Below the pieces are notes generated by a model, which had not been told where the DNA came from, made no database searches, and worked only from the letters and a program-made list of their open reading frames with translations. The translations under genes were made by a program, and so were the position numbers. A stretch of 64,000 bases of DNA from JAWLBY01 sp041687455 (GTDB lineage Bacteria > Pseudomonadota > Gammaproteobacteria > Xanthomonadales > Xanthomonadaceae), in the NCBI GenBank assembly GCA_041687455.1, contig JAWLBY010000003.1:124001-188000 (forward strand), written 5' to 3'. This document shows positions 33,013-41,491 of this stretch, in pieces. Each line of letters starts with the position of its first letter. Position 1 is the stretch's first letter.

Positions 33013-34665
33013 TCATTCGTCGCCGAATGCGGATTCGTCCTCCGGTTCTGCCATTCGTTCTGCGATCAGTTCGGCGGCGCGGTCCGCGGCATCCTCGTAA
33101 GGCCGCAGCAGCATGTCCGGCGTCGGTGTCAGTCGTTGGCCGAGATCCGACGGCGCCCGCAGCGCGACGGCGAAGTGGCCCTTGAAATCCGAGCGCTGCA
33201 GCGCGTGGCCGAGTTCTGCGACGGCTTCCGGCAACGGCAATGTCGAAACGACCCAGCGCGCGTTGCGCAGCGGCAGCGAATGCACGAACTCGACGTCCTC
33301 GGCATCGCCGAAGCGCGCCGGCAGGCCGGCGTGGCGAGCCGCGGCGACCACGTCAGGATCGAAGTCGACGCCGAGCACGCCGATGCCGCGCTCGCGCAGT
33401 TGTGCCAGCAGTCGTCCGCCGTAGCGGCCGAGCCCGTAGACGACGACGTCCGGCTCCTGCTCCTCGGCCTGTTCCCAGGCCTGCTCGCGGAACGGCACGC
33501 GGCGCTCGAACGGGCCGAGCAACGGCTGGCACAGCGCGTACAGCCGCTCGCTGTAGAGAATCATGTATGTCGACAGCATGATCGTCACCAGTCCGACCAG
33601 CGTGACCAGGCTCAGTGCCGAGCTGCCGACGTGGCCGAGCGCGACGCCCATCGCGATGAAGATCACCGAGAACTCGCTGATCTGCGCGACCGTGAGGCCG
33701 GCCAGGAAGCCGGTCCGGCGGCGATACCCCATCGACGCCATGATGATCAGCACGATCAGCGGATTGCCGACCAGCACGAAGATCGAGAACGCGATCGCCG
33801 CCGGCAGCTCGGCACCGAGATCGGCGAACTCGAGTCGCGCGCCGAGATCGACGAAGAAGAACAGCAGCAGGAAATCGCGCAGACCGGACAGCCGCGCACC
33901 GACCGCCTCGCGGAACGACGTGGCCGCCAATGCGAACCCGGCCAGGAATGCGCCGACCTCCTTGCTGAAGCCGAGCATTTCGCCGGCGGCGGCCAGCGTC
34001 GCGCCCCATGCGACCGAGAACACCAGCAACAGCTCGCCGCTCGATGCGGCCAGGCGCAGCGCATGCGGCAGCAGCCAGCGCACCGCCGCATAAAGAAAGC
34101 CCAGTCCCAGCAGCAGTCCGCCGAGGCCGATCGCCACCGAGCCGAAGCCGCCGCCTTCCTCGCCGACATCCCACGAGCCGATCACCATCATCGCGATCAC
34201 CACCGCGATGTCCTGCACGATCAGGAAGCCGGTCGCGATCCGGCCGTGCAGCGTATCGAGTTCGCGCTTGTCCGACAGCAGCTTGACGATGATGATCGTG
34301 CTCGAGAACGTGAGCGCGACCGCGACGTACAGCGACTTGATCGAATCCATGCCGAGGGCGCGGCCGAGCAGATAGCCGAACACGATCGTGAAGGCGAGCT
34401 GGCCGATGCCGGTCGCCAGCGCCACCGGGCCGAGCTTGCGCACCAGCGCCGGATCGAGCTTCAGGCCGACCAGGAACAGCAGCACGGTCACGCCGAGCTG
34501 GGCCAGCAGTTCCATCGGTTCGGTCTCGGTGACCCAGCCGGCACCGGCCGGCCCGACCACGATACCGACCACGATGAATGCGACGATCATCGGCTGCCGC
34601 AGCCGTGCGGCCAGCAGTCCGATCACGGCGGCGATCAGCAGCACGCCTGCGAATTCGATGAACAT
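33013..34665 (-). CDS. Monovalent cation:proton antiporter (CPA2, KefB/YbaL type) with RCK domain
   Basis: 550 residues from the ATG at 34665. Twelve or so membrane helices fill residues 1-385, beginning FIEFAGVLLIAAVIGLLAAR and including the CPA2 motifs VGPAGAGWVTETEPMELLAQ and FLIVQDIAVVI. The C-terminal 150 residues form a TrkA-N (RCK) nucleotide-binding domain with VVVYGLGRYGGRLLAQL and GVDFDPDVVAAARH. The layout and length match YbaL/KefB-type potassium/proton antiporters in the inner membrane. The regulatory RCK domain probably binds NAD(H) or an adenine nucleotide. There is no KefF/KefG ancillary gene next to it, although an FMN reductase lies 1 kb away on the other strand. Confidence 0.88.
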   Translation of the reverse strand: MFIEFAGVLLIAAVIGLLAARLRQPMIVAFIVVGIVVGPAGAGWVTETEPMELLAQLGVTVLLFLVGLKLDPALVRKLGPVALATGIGQLAFTIVFGYLLGRALGMDSIKSLYVAVALTFSSTIIIVKLLSDKRELDTLHGRIATGFLIVQDIAVVIAMMVIGSWDVGEEGGGFGSVAIGLGGLLLGLGFLYAAVRWLLPHALRLAASSGELLLVFSVAWGATLAAAGEMLGFSKEVGAFLAGFALAATSFREAVGARLSGLRDFLLLFFFVDLGARLEFADLGAELPAAIAFSIFVLVGNPLIVLIIMASMGYRRRTGFLAGLTVAQISEFSVIFIAMGVALGHVGSSALSLVTLVGLVTIMLSTYMILYSERLYALCQPLLGPFERRVPFREQAWEQAEEQEPDVVVYGLGRYGGRLLAQLRERGIGVLGVDFDPDVVAAARHAGLPARFGDAEDVEFVHSLPLRNARWVVSTLPLPEAVAELGHALQRSDFKGHFAVALRAPSDLGQRLTPTPDMLLRPYEDAADRAAELIAERMAEPEDESAFGDE

Positions 34666-34865
34666 GAAATGCTCGATGGCTCGGCCGAACGACGGCCGTT
34701 CAAACCGCCGAGCTTACAACGAGCGGGGCGTTGGCTGATCGGGCCTGGTCATCCGGACTGACGTTCCCGGTATCGCGCGCGGTAGAAAATGATTCCGCCG
34801 GAGGCGTTTCGCTGATGTTCGGCGGCGAGCCGCTACGGTGCACCCCACGGAGCCAAGGAGACCGC

Positions 34866-35162
34866 ATGACGCTGGTGATCGCCCACGACGAGACCCATAA
34901 CCGATTCGAGACCGTGGTCGACGGCCACACGGCCGTGCTCGAATACCGACGCGACGGCGCCGTCGTCGACATCGCGCACGTGCTCGTGCCGACGCCGGTC
35001 GAGGGCCGCGGCATTGCATCGTCACTGTCGAAGGCGGCGCTCGACTGGAGCCGCACGGCCGGGCTGGTGGTGGTGCCGAGTTGTCCGTACGTCCGCGACT
35101 GGATGCAGCGGCATCCCGATTACCTCGACCTGCTGTCCGGCAGCCAGCCGGTCGGGCGCTGA
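34866..35162 (+). CDS. Small GNAT-like N-acetyltransferase (YjdJ/Gtn10 type)
   Basis: 98 residues. The ATG at 34866 follows AAGGAG. The sequence has RFETVVDGHTAVLEYRRDG, VVDIAHVLVPTPVEGRGIAS (the acetyl-CoA-binding V-P-x-x-x-G-x-G-x-A type loop) and a C-terminal VVVPSCPYVRDWMQRHPDYL. All are characteristic of the minimal single-domain GNAT family PF14542. Substrates of these proteins are unknown. It is the first gene of a closely spaced plus-strand cluster, 9 bp before the peroxiredoxin-like gene. Confidence 0.85.
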   Translation: MTLVIAHDETHNRFETVVDGHTAVLEYRRDGAVVDIAHVLVPTPVEGRGIASSLSKAALDWSRTAGLVVVPSCPYVRDWMQRHPDYLDLLSGSQPVGR

Positions 35163-35171
35163 GGCGGTCCG

Positions 35172-35690
35172 ATGCAGTCGTTCGTCAAACCGATCGCCGG
35201 CGCCCCGATGATCGAACTCGGCTACCAGACGCTGCGACACGGTCGCGTACAGTTCGACGCGCTCGACGGCTGGCGGATGCTGGTCATCTACCGCGGCCGC
35301 CACTGCCCGCTGTGCCAGGCCTATCTGCAGACGCTCGACGAATTGCTGCCCGAGTTCGACGCGCTCGGAGTCGCGGTGCATGCGGTCTCGTCCGATCCCG
35401 AATCGCGCGCTCGCGAGCAGGCCGAGCAGCAGCGCTGGCGCTTCGCGGTCGGTTACGAGCTCGGCATCGAGGACATGCGCAAGCTCGGCCTGTACATCTC
35501 GACCCCGCTGTCGCCCGACGAAACCGACCGGCCGTTCGCCGAGCCGGCGGTGATCGTCGTCAATCCGGGCGGCCGCATGCAGATCATCGACATCTCCAAC
35601 GCGCCGTACGCGCGACCTGATCTGCGGCAGTTGCTCGACGGCATCCGCACGATCCAGCAGGAGCACTATCCGCCTCGCAGCACCGGCTGA
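35172..35690 (+). CDS. Peroxiredoxin-like (AhpC/TSA superfamily) redox protein
   Basis: 172 residues with a thioredoxin fold. The strand WRMLVIYRGRHCPLCQAYLQ carries a CPLC pair where classical peroxiredoxins have PxxxTxxC. LQTLDELLPEFDALGVAVHAVSSD, QQRWRFAVGYELGIEDMRKL and AVIVVNPGGRMQIIDISN complete the domain. The CxxC suggests thiol reductase or peroxidase chemistry in the cytoplasm; there is no signal peptide. It is 9 bp after the GNAT gene and 16 bp before the FMN reductase, so co-transcription is likely. Confidence 0.8.
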   Translation: MQSFVKPIAGAPMIELGYQTLRHGRVQFDALDGWRMLVIYRGRHCPLCQAYLQTLDELLPEFDALGVAVHAVSSDPESRAREQAEQQRWRFAVGYELGIEDMRKLGLYISTPLSPDETDRPFAEPAVIVVNPGGRMQIIDISNAPYARPDLRQLLDGIRTIQQEHYPPRSTG

Positions 35691-35706
35691 TCACCAGGAG
35701 GAACCG

Positions 35707-36273
35707 ATGGCGCTTCGCCTGCACATCGTCACCTGCAGCACCCGTCCGACCCGGGTCGGGCCGTCGGTCGCCGCGTGGTTCGTCGAGCGCGCACGCGAGC
35801 ACGGCCGTTTCGAGATCGTGCCGATCGACCTGGCCGAAGTCGCGTTGCCGTTGCTCGATGAGCCCGAACATCCGGCCAAGCGCGACTATCGGCACGAGCA
35901 CACGCGGCGCTGGAGCGCGAGCGTCGCCAGCGCCGATGCCTTCGTGTTCGTGACGCCGGAGTACAACTACGGGCCGCCGCCGTCGCTGATCAACGCGCTC
36001 GATTATCTGTACCACGAATGGCACTACAAGCCGGCCGGATTCGTCAGCTACGGCGGCATCAGCGGCGGCCTGCGCGCGGTGCAGGTCGAGAAGCTGACGT
36101 TGACGACGTTGAAGGTGATGCCGCTGCCGGACCAGGTATCGGTTCCATTCGTGCAGAAACAACTCGACGAGCAACGGCGATTCACTGCCAGCGACGCACA
36201 GACCCGGGCCGCCGCCGGCATGCTCGACGAGCTGCATCGCTGGGCACAGGCTTTGAAGCCGATGCGGGGCTGA
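35707..36273 (+). CDS. NADPH-dependent FMN reductase family protein
   Basis: 188 residues of a flavodoxin-like fold. The start ATG at 35707 has AGGAGG at 35697-35702. Motifs include LHIVTCSTRPTRVGPSVAAW (phosphate loop for FMN), VFVTPEYNYGPPPSLINALD (the family's conserved PEYN loop contacting the flavin), YHEWHYKPAGFVSYGGISGG and VEKLTLTTLKVMPLP. It probably reduces free FMN, quinones or azo-type compounds with NADPH. It is 3 bp upstream of the disulfide oxidoreductase gene in a tight operon. Confidence 0.87.
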   Translation: MALRLHIVTCSTRPTRVGPSVAAWFVERAREHGRFEIVPIDLAEVALPLLDEPEHPAKRDYRHEHTRRWSASVASADAFVFVTPEYNYGPPPSLINALDYLYHEWHYKPAGFVSYGGISGGLRAVQVEKLTLTTLKVMPLPDQVSVPFVQKQLDEQRRFTASDAQTRAAAGMLDELHRWAQALKPMRG

Positions 36274-36276
36274 GCC

Positions 36277-37704
36277 ATGGTGAAGCGACGACGCTGCAAA
36301 GTGGCGATCATCGGCGCCGGCAGCGCCGGGCTCGCTGCGCACGCGATGGCGCGGCGACGAAGCGATGACGTGCTGCTGATCGAAGGCGGCGAGTACGGCA
36401 CTACCTGCGCCCGCTCCGGCTGCATGCCCAGCAAGCTGCTGATCGCGGCTGCCGATGCGCGTGCGGCGGTCGCGCGGGCGGCCGAGTTCGGTCTGTCGGT
36501 GCCGGGCGTCGAGGTCGACCGGACTGCGGTGATGCAGCGGGTTCGCAGTCATCGCGACCGTTTCGTCGGCAGCGTTCTCGACGTCGTCAAGCGGATCGCG
36601 CCGGAGCAGCGCTTGCGTGGCCATGCGCGATTCGTCGCGCCGGACCGGCTCGACGTCGACGGCCAGCAGGTCGAAGCCGAACGGATCGTGATCGCGACCG
36701 GCTCGCGGCCGCGGGTTCCGGCCGGCTTCGCCGCGCTCGGCGACCGGTTGCTGACATCCGACAACGTGTTCGAGCTGGCGCGGTTGCCGGATTCGGTCGC
36801 CGTGCTCGGTGGCGGGGTGATCGGCCTCGAGCTCGGCCAGGCGCTGCATCGGCTCGGTGTCCGCGTGCGGCTGTTCGACCGCAAGCGGCAGCTCGGTCCG
36901 CGCGGCGACCCGGAAGTTTCGGCGCTCGCCACCGCGCAGTTCAGCGCCTCGCTGCCGTGCGAACTCGGCGTCAAACTGAAGGCGACCGCAAGCGCCGACG
37001 GAGTCGAGCTGGTCTGGTCGGACGCTGGCCGCGAGCAGCGCGACAGCTTCGAATACCTGCTGCTCGCGATCGGCCGCGAGCCGAACGTCGATGCGCTGGG
37101 GCTCTCGACCGCCGGCATCGAGTGCGATGACCGGGGCGTGCCGGTGTTCGATCGCGCGACGATGCGCTGCGGCGACAGCACGATCTTCATTGCTGGCGAC
37201 GTCGACGGCGACGAGCCGCTGCTGCATGTCGCCGCCGAGGACGGTCGGATTGCCGGCGACAATGCCGCGCGCTTTCCCGAGGTCCGTGCGCATCGGCGGC
37301 AGGTGCGGCTGGCGGTCGCATTCACCGATCCGCAGTGGGCGACGATTGGCGTGCAGCTCGACGAGCCGGCAGGACGCGGCGCTGCGGTGGGGCAGGTATC
37401 GTTTGCGACGCAGGGTCGCAGTCAGGTCGTCGCGCGCAATGTCGGCATCGCCCGGCTGTACGGCGATCCGGCCAGCAGCAAACTGATCGGAGCGCAACTG
37501 CTGTCGCCGTACGCGGAGCATCTCGCGCACTTGCTGGCGTGGGCGATCCAGCAGGAGCTGAACGTGCACGAACTGCTCGCGATGCCGTTCTACCATCCGG
37601 TCGTCGAGGAAGGGTTGCGCACCGCGCTGGTCGACCTTCGGCACACGCTGCGTCGAGGCGGCGCGCTGAGCCGCGATTGCCTCGACTGCGGCCCCGGTGG
37701 CTGA
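36277..37704 (+). CDS. Pyridine nucleotide-disulfide oxidoreductase, dihydrolipoamide dehydrogenase-like
   Basis: 475 residues. FAD-binding VAIIGAGSAGLAAHAMARR is followed by the redox-active disulfide CARSGC in GTTCARSGCMPSKLLIA. This keeps the C-x4-C spacing but departs from the usual LNVGCIPSK wording. The NAD-binding motif VAVLGGGVIGLELGQALHRL, the second FAD contact TIFIAGDVDGDEPLLHVAAE and a C-terminal FYHPVVEEGLR (catalytic His-Glu) are present. No E1/E2 dehydrogenase subunits are nearby, so it is not the housekeeping E3. It may reduce the neighbouring redox proteins. Mercuric-reductase-like activity is less likely, because the extra C-terminal cysteines are placed differently. Confidence 0.82.
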   Translation: MVKRRRCKVAIIGAGSAGLAAHAMARRRSDDVLLIEGGEYGTTCARSGCMPSKLLIAAADARAAVARAAEFGLSVPGVEVDRTAVMQRVRSHRDRFVGSVLDVVKRIAPEQRLRGHARFVAPDRLDVDGQQVEAERIVIATGSRPRVPAGFAALGDRLLTSDNVFELARLPDSVAVLGGGVIGLELGQALHRLGVRVRLFDRKRQLGPRGDPEVSALATAQFSASLPCELGVKLKATASADGVELVWSDAGREQRDSFEYLLLAIGREPNVDALGLSTAGIECDDRGVPVFDRATMRCGDSTIFIAGDVDGDEPLLHVAAEDGRIAGDNAARFPEVRAHRRQVRLAVAFTDPQWATIGVQLDEPAGRGAAVGQVSFATQGRSQVVARNVGIARLYGDPASSKLIGAQLLSPYAEHLAHLLAWAIQQELNVHELLAMPFYHPVVEEGLRTALVDLRHTLRRGGALSRDCLDCGPGG

Positions 37705-37705
37705 G

Positions 37706-38407
37706 TCAGTGCCGTTGCCGGTCGCCGGCCATGAAACCACGCAGCCACGTTGCCGACAGTGTCGCGACCTGGTCCAGCGTGCCCGGCTCGCGGAACAGAT
37801 GACTGGCGCCCGGGATCACCACCAGCTCCTTCTCGCAGCGCAGTTGCGGCAGCGCCTGCCGGTTGATGCCGAGCGTCGGCGTGTCGCGGTCGCCGACCAG
37901 CAGCAAGGTCGGCGCGCGCACGGCCGGCAGATGTGCCGACGCAAGATCGGGGCGGCCGCCACGGCAGACGATCGCAGCGATGTCGTTGGCCGGAGCGGCC
38001 GCTGCCAGCAACGCCGCGGCCGCTCCGCTGCCGGCACCGAAATAGCCGATTTGCGCGCCGACGCATCCCGGGTGCCGGCGCAGCCAGGCAGTCGCTGCGA
38101 CCACCCGCGCGGCCAGTTGCTCGGTATCGAAACGCAGCCATCCGATCAGGCGGTCGAGCGACTCCTCGTCGGCGGTGCGCAGGTCGAACTGCAGCGTGCC
38201 GAGCCCGAGCGAACGCAGCGTCTGCGCGACCACCCGATCGCGCGGACTGTGCCGGCTGCTGCCGCTGCCATGCGCGAACACGACCACGCCGTGGCCGTCG
38301 TCCGGCATGCTCAGTTCGCCCGCCAGCAGCACGTCGGCGCACGGAATCAGAACATCGTTGCGGCCGGCCGCTACGACGGAAGGGCCGATCGCGGCGGGGA
38401 ATCGCAT
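37706..38407 (-). CDS. Dienelactone-hydrolase-like alpha/beta-hydrolase with altered nucleophile elbow
   Basis: 233 residues from the ATG at 38407, with GGAGGG 7 bases upstream. Motifs are VVVFAHGSGSSRHSPRDRVV, LGTLQFDLRTADEESLD, LLLVGDRDTPTLGINRQ (acid) and LVVIPGASHLFREPG (His). These place it with the small hydrolases often fused or adjacent to phosphoribosyltransferases. The elbow reads GYFGAGSGAAAAL; close relatives have GASTGAAAAL, so the usual Ser position holds Gly and the Ser is shifted by one. Activity is therefore uncertain. It is convergent with, and one base from, the lipoamide dehydrogenase-like gene. Confidence 0.75.
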   Translation of the reverse strand: MRFPAAIGPSVVAAGRNDVLIPCADVLLAGELSMPDDGHGVVVFAHGSGSSRHSPRDRVVAQTLRSLGLGTLQFDLRTADEESLDRLIGWLRFDTEQLAARVVAATAWLRRHPGCVGAQIGYFGAGSGAAAALLAAAAPANDIAAIVCRGGRPDLASAHLPAVRAPTLLLVGDRDTPTLGINRQALPQLRCEKELVVIPGASHLFREPGTLDQVATLSATWLRGFMAGDRQRH

Positions 38408-38802
38408 GTCTCTGCCCTCCGTCGGGGCTGGCGTCGTCGTGCTCCAGCAAGGCGCGTTCCAGTCGACCGCCGCCGGCGCGCGCAAGCGCCGCGCGGACGA
38501 CGGGCGGGTCCGGTCGACGGTCGCGACTGCATGCTGCACTGCCGGCTCGCCGCACGCATGCGATTTGCATCCAGCAGCCGCAGCCGCAGGTGACTGTCGG
38601 GCCGGGCTGACGGATCGATCGGCTGCGCCTGGCTGCCATCGTGCGGAAACGCACGCAGATCGGGGCGATGGCGTTGATCGGGACGCTGTGCGCAGCGATC
38701 GCGGCAACGACCTGGGTGCCGATGGTGGCATGCGCGCTGCTTGGTGCAGGGCGGAGGCGAAATGCCCTCCAACCATCCATTTGCATCAGGAGGACGAACG
38801 CC
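38408..38802. other. 395-bp divergent intergenic region
   Basis: This lies between the minus-strand hydrolase and the plus-strand EF-hand gene. A plus-strand frame from 38641 stays open into the EF-hand gene and contains a hydrophobic run. It has no ribosome binding site and does not resemble a protein, so I treat it as leader. CAGGAGGA before 38803 is the ribosome binding site of the EF-hand gene. No clear promoter hexamers. Confidence 0.4.
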
Positions 38803-39645
38803 ATGACCAAGCAGACACTTACGATGATGGCCGGTGCCCTGGCATTGGCGCTCGGCACGGGAGCCGTGCAGGCGAACGATCAGGCCGTGAACAACGAGCG
38901 GCAGGACCGCACGACGAGCACCACGACGACCACCTCGAGCTCGACCTCGGCGCAGTCGAAGGATACGCACGGCCAGATGGTCGGCGACGTCTCCAAGCAG
39001 AACCGCGACCTGAAGGCCGCCAGCAAGGTCGAGTTCAGCACGCTCGATACCAACGCCGACGGCTACATCCTGATCTCCGACCTCGACGACGATTCGCCGC
39101 TGAAGACCCATTTCGCGACCTATGACACCAATAGCGACAACCGGTTGTCGCGCACCGAGTACGAGAGCTGGCTTTCGGTGTCCGGCGGGATGCAGCCGCG
39201 AGACTTCGCCTCGATCGATACCAACAACGACGGATTCATCGTCGTCACCGATCTCGAGGCCGGTTCTCCGCTGGTTGAAAGCTTCGCGACCTACGATCTC
39301 GACAACGACAACCGGCTTTCGCGGACCGAGTACGACGCATGGATCGCCGCGACGGTGACCGACACGTCGTCGGCCAGCCAGGTCGCGCAGACCAGGCGTG
39401 ACTTCAACGAGCTCGATACCGACAACGACGGAAAGCTGTCCGACGCCGAACTGCGGCTCAGCGATGCGACCGTGGCCGACAACATGACCATGTACGACCG
39501 CGACGGCGACGGCATGCTGTCCGAGACCGAGTATCGCGACATGTCGCTGGCCGGCGCCGATATCGACGAGGACTTCGACACCGACATCGATACCGACACC
39601 AGCCTCGACAGTGACCTCGACCTCGGTGAGGAAGAGGAAGACTGA
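38803..39645 (+). CDS. Secreted six-EF-hand protein with acidic tail
   Basis: 280 residues; CAGGAGGA precedes the ATG at 38803. A signal peptide (LTMMAGALALALGTGAVQA) is followed by a Thr/Ser-rich linker. Six EF-hand loops are arranged in pairs: DTNADGYILISD, DTNSDNRLSRTE, DTNNDGFIVVTD, DLDNDNRLSRTE, DTDNDGKLSDAE and DRDGDGMLSETE. Loops 1 and 3 end in Asp, not Glu, and loops 2 and 4 have Asn at position 6; these are often weaker sites. The C-terminus is a strongly acidic Asp/Glu tail of about 30 residues. Likely a periplasmic or extracellular calcium buffer or sensor. A GC hairpin and a 31-bp repeat array follow. Confidence 0.85.
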   Translation: MTKQTLTMMAGALALALGTGAVQANDQAVNNERQDRTTSTTTTTSSSTSAQSKDTHGQMVGDVSKQNRDLKAASKVEFSTLDTNADGYILISDLDDDSPLKTHFATYDTNSDNRLSRTEYESWLSVSGGMQPRDFASIDTNNDGFIVVTDLEAGSPLVESFATYDLDNDNRLSRTEYDAWIAATVTDTSSASQVAQTRRDFNELDTDNDGKLSDAELRLSDATVADNMTMYDRDGDGMLSETEYRDMSLAGADIDEDFDTDIDTDTSLDSDLDLGEEEED

Positions 39646-39683
39646 TCGGTTGCGCGATAGCGGTAAGTCCGGAGTCCCCGGGG

Positions 39684-39869
39684 GCGGCCAGGCCGCCCCG
39701 AAACTCGGCTCATCGCGGCCAGGCCGCCCCGAACCTCGGCTCATCGCGGCCAGGCCGCCCCGAACCTCGGCTCATCGCGGCCAGGCCGCCCCGAACCTCG
39801 GCTCATCGCGGTCTGGCCGCCCCGAACCTAGGCTCATCGCGGCTCGGCCGCCCCGAACCTGGTTCGCCG
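39684..39869. repeat. 31-bp tandem repeat array, six units
   Basis: The unit, roughly CGGCCAGGCCGCCCCGAACC followed by TCGGCTCATCG, recurs with a strict 31-bp period. The common core GGCCGCCCCGAA starts at 39691, 39722, 39753, 39784, 39815 and 39846. The middle three units are virtually identical; the outer ones differ by a few bases. The units are contiguous, so this is a minisatellite and not a CRISPR array. The first unit, with the preceding bases, forms a GC-rich hairpin (39681-39699: GGGGCGGCC A GGCCGCCCC) that may be the terminator of the EF-hand gene and the seed of the array. Confidence 0.9.
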
Positions 39870-39910
39870 ATGCGCGCTAGAGTGCAGTTCGCCCAGAGCC
39901 GGACACCGCT

Positions 39911-41488
39911 GTGCAGCATCTGAGCAGCGCGCTGCAATTCGACAATCGTTTCGTTCGCGAACTGCCGGGCGATCCCGACCGCAATCCCGCGCCGCGACAG
40001 GTGCGCGGCGCCGCCTACTCGAGGGTCGAGCCGACGCCGGTGTCCGCGCCGCGCCTGATCGGTTATTCGGCCGAGATGGCGACCGTGCTCGGGCTCGATG
40101 ACGAGATGATCCGCTCGCCCGAGTTCGCGGCGGTGTTCGCCGGCAATCGGCTGTTGCCGATGATGGTGCCGTTCGCGGCGAACTACGGCGGTCACCAGTT
40201 CGGCCATTGGGCCGGGCAGCTCGGCGATGGACGCGCGATCAGTCTGGGCGAAGTGATCGATCGCAGCGGGCAGCGCTGGGAGCTGCAGTTGAAGGGGGCA
40301 GGGCCGACGCCGTACTCGCGCGGTGCCGACGGGCGCGCCGTGCTGCGTTCGTCGATCCGCGAGTTCCTGTGCAGCGAGGCAATGCAGCATCTCGGCGTGC
40401 CGAGCACGCGGGCGCTGTGCTTGCTGGCGACCGGCGAGCCGGTGGTCCGCGACATGTTCTACGACGGCCATCCGCGGGCCGAGCCGGGCGCGATCGTGTG
40501 CCGGGTCGCGCCATCGTTCATCCGCTTCGGCAGCTTCGAATTGCCGGCGGCGCGCGGCGACCAGCCGCTGCTCGAACGCCTGGTCGAATTCACGATCGCG
40601 CGGGATTTTCCGCATCTGAGCCGACTGATCGACCCGGGCCAGCGTCGCGCCGAATGGTTCGCCGAGGTCTGCGAGCGCACCGCACGGACGGTGGCCGGCT
40701 GGATGCGGGTCGGGTTCGTGCACGGCGTCATGAATACCGACAACATGTCGATCCTCGGCCTGACGATCGACTACGGCCCGTACGGCTGGATCGACGACTA
40801 CGACCCCGACTGGACGCCGAACACGACCGATGCCGAAGGCCGGCGCTACCGGTTCGGCTGGCAGCCGCGGATCGCGTACTGGAACTTGTCGCGCCTGGCC
40901 GCAGCGCTGTCCGGCCTGTTCGCCGATGCGTCGCCGTTGCAGGACGGCCTGCAGCGTTTCGGTCGCGCCTTCACCGAGGCCGATCGCGGCAACGTCGCCG
41001 CCAAGCTCGGACTCGCCGAATGCCGCGATGACGACGTCGAACGGATGAAGGAGTTGCTGGCACTGCTGCACCAGGCCGAGGTCGACATGACGCTGTGGTT
41101 TCGCGCGCTGGCAGGGATCGACCTCGACGCACCGTCGCTGGCGCCGCTGCGTCATGCGTTCTACGACGAGGCCGCGTCGGCGCGAGTGCAGGCGGCGTTC
41201 GATGCCTGGCTGCGCGCATATGCGGCACGGGTGCGGGAGGACGGCCGCCATTCGGGCGATCGCGTGGCGCAGATGAATGCGGCGAATCCGAAGTTCGTGC
41301 TGCGCAATTACCTGGCGCAGCAGGCGATCGACCGGGCCGAGCGCGGCGACGAAGCCGGCGTTGCCGAGCTGCTCGACGTCATGAGGCGTCCGTACGACGA
41401 GCAGCCCGGGCGCGAGGCGTTCGCGCAGAAGCGTCCGGACTGGGCGCGGACGCGGCCCGGTTGCTCGATGCTGTCCTGCAGCTCCTGA
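39911..41488 (+). CDS. selO: Protein adenylyltransferase SelO (YdiU family)
   Basis: 525 residues from the GTG at 39911. The pseudokinase-like AMPylase SelO is recognised by FVRELPGD near the start, FAANYGGHQFGHWAGQLGDG, LQLKGAGPTPYSRGADGRA, the metal-binding GVMNTDNMSILGLTIDYGPY with WIDDYDPDW, and FGWQPRIAYWNLSRL. It ends in SCSS, with the C-terminal cysteine that replaces the selenocysteine of animal homologues and may form a regulatory disulfide. Family members transfer AMP from ATP to Ser, Thr or Tyr of proteins in the redox stress response. The 31-bp array lies directly upstream, so its promoter may overlap the repeats; TAGAGT at 39879-39884 is a possible -10. Confidence 0.92.
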   Translation: MQHLSSALQFDNRFVRELPGDPDRNPAPRQVRGAAYSRVEPTPVSAPRLIGYSAEMATVLGLDDEMIRSPEFAAVFAGNRLLPMMVPFAANYGGHQFGHWAGQLGDGRAISLGEVIDRSGQRWELQLKGAGPTPYSRGADGRAVLRSSIREFLCSEAMQHLGVPSTRALCLLATGEPVVRDMFYDGHPRAEPGAIVCRVAPSFIRFGSFELPAARGDQPLLERLVEFTIARDFPHLSRLIDPGQRRAEWFAEVCERTARTVAGWMRVGFVHGVMNTDNMSILGLTIDYGPYGWIDDYDPDWTPNTTDAEGRRYRFGWQPRIAYWNLSRLAAALSGLFADASPLQDGLQRFGRAFTEADRGNVAAKLGLAECRDDDVERMKELLALLHQAEVDMTLWFRALAGIDLDAPSLAPLRHAFYDEAASARVQAAFDAWLRAYAARVREDGRHSGDRVAQMNAANPKFVLRNYLAQQAIDRAERGDEAGVAELLDVMRRPYDEQPGREAFAQKRPDWARTRPGCSMLSCSS

Positions 41489-41491
41489 GGG

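Noticed and set aside
38641..38802. An upstream N-terminal extension of the six-EF-hand protein with a hydrophobic run
   Set aside because: The ATG at 38803 has a strong ribosome binding site and a proper signal peptide directly after it. The upstream codons would put the signal peptide in the middle of the protein.
39684..39869. CRISPR array
   Set aside because: The 31-bp units are contiguous with no unique spacers between them, and there are no cas genes in the window.
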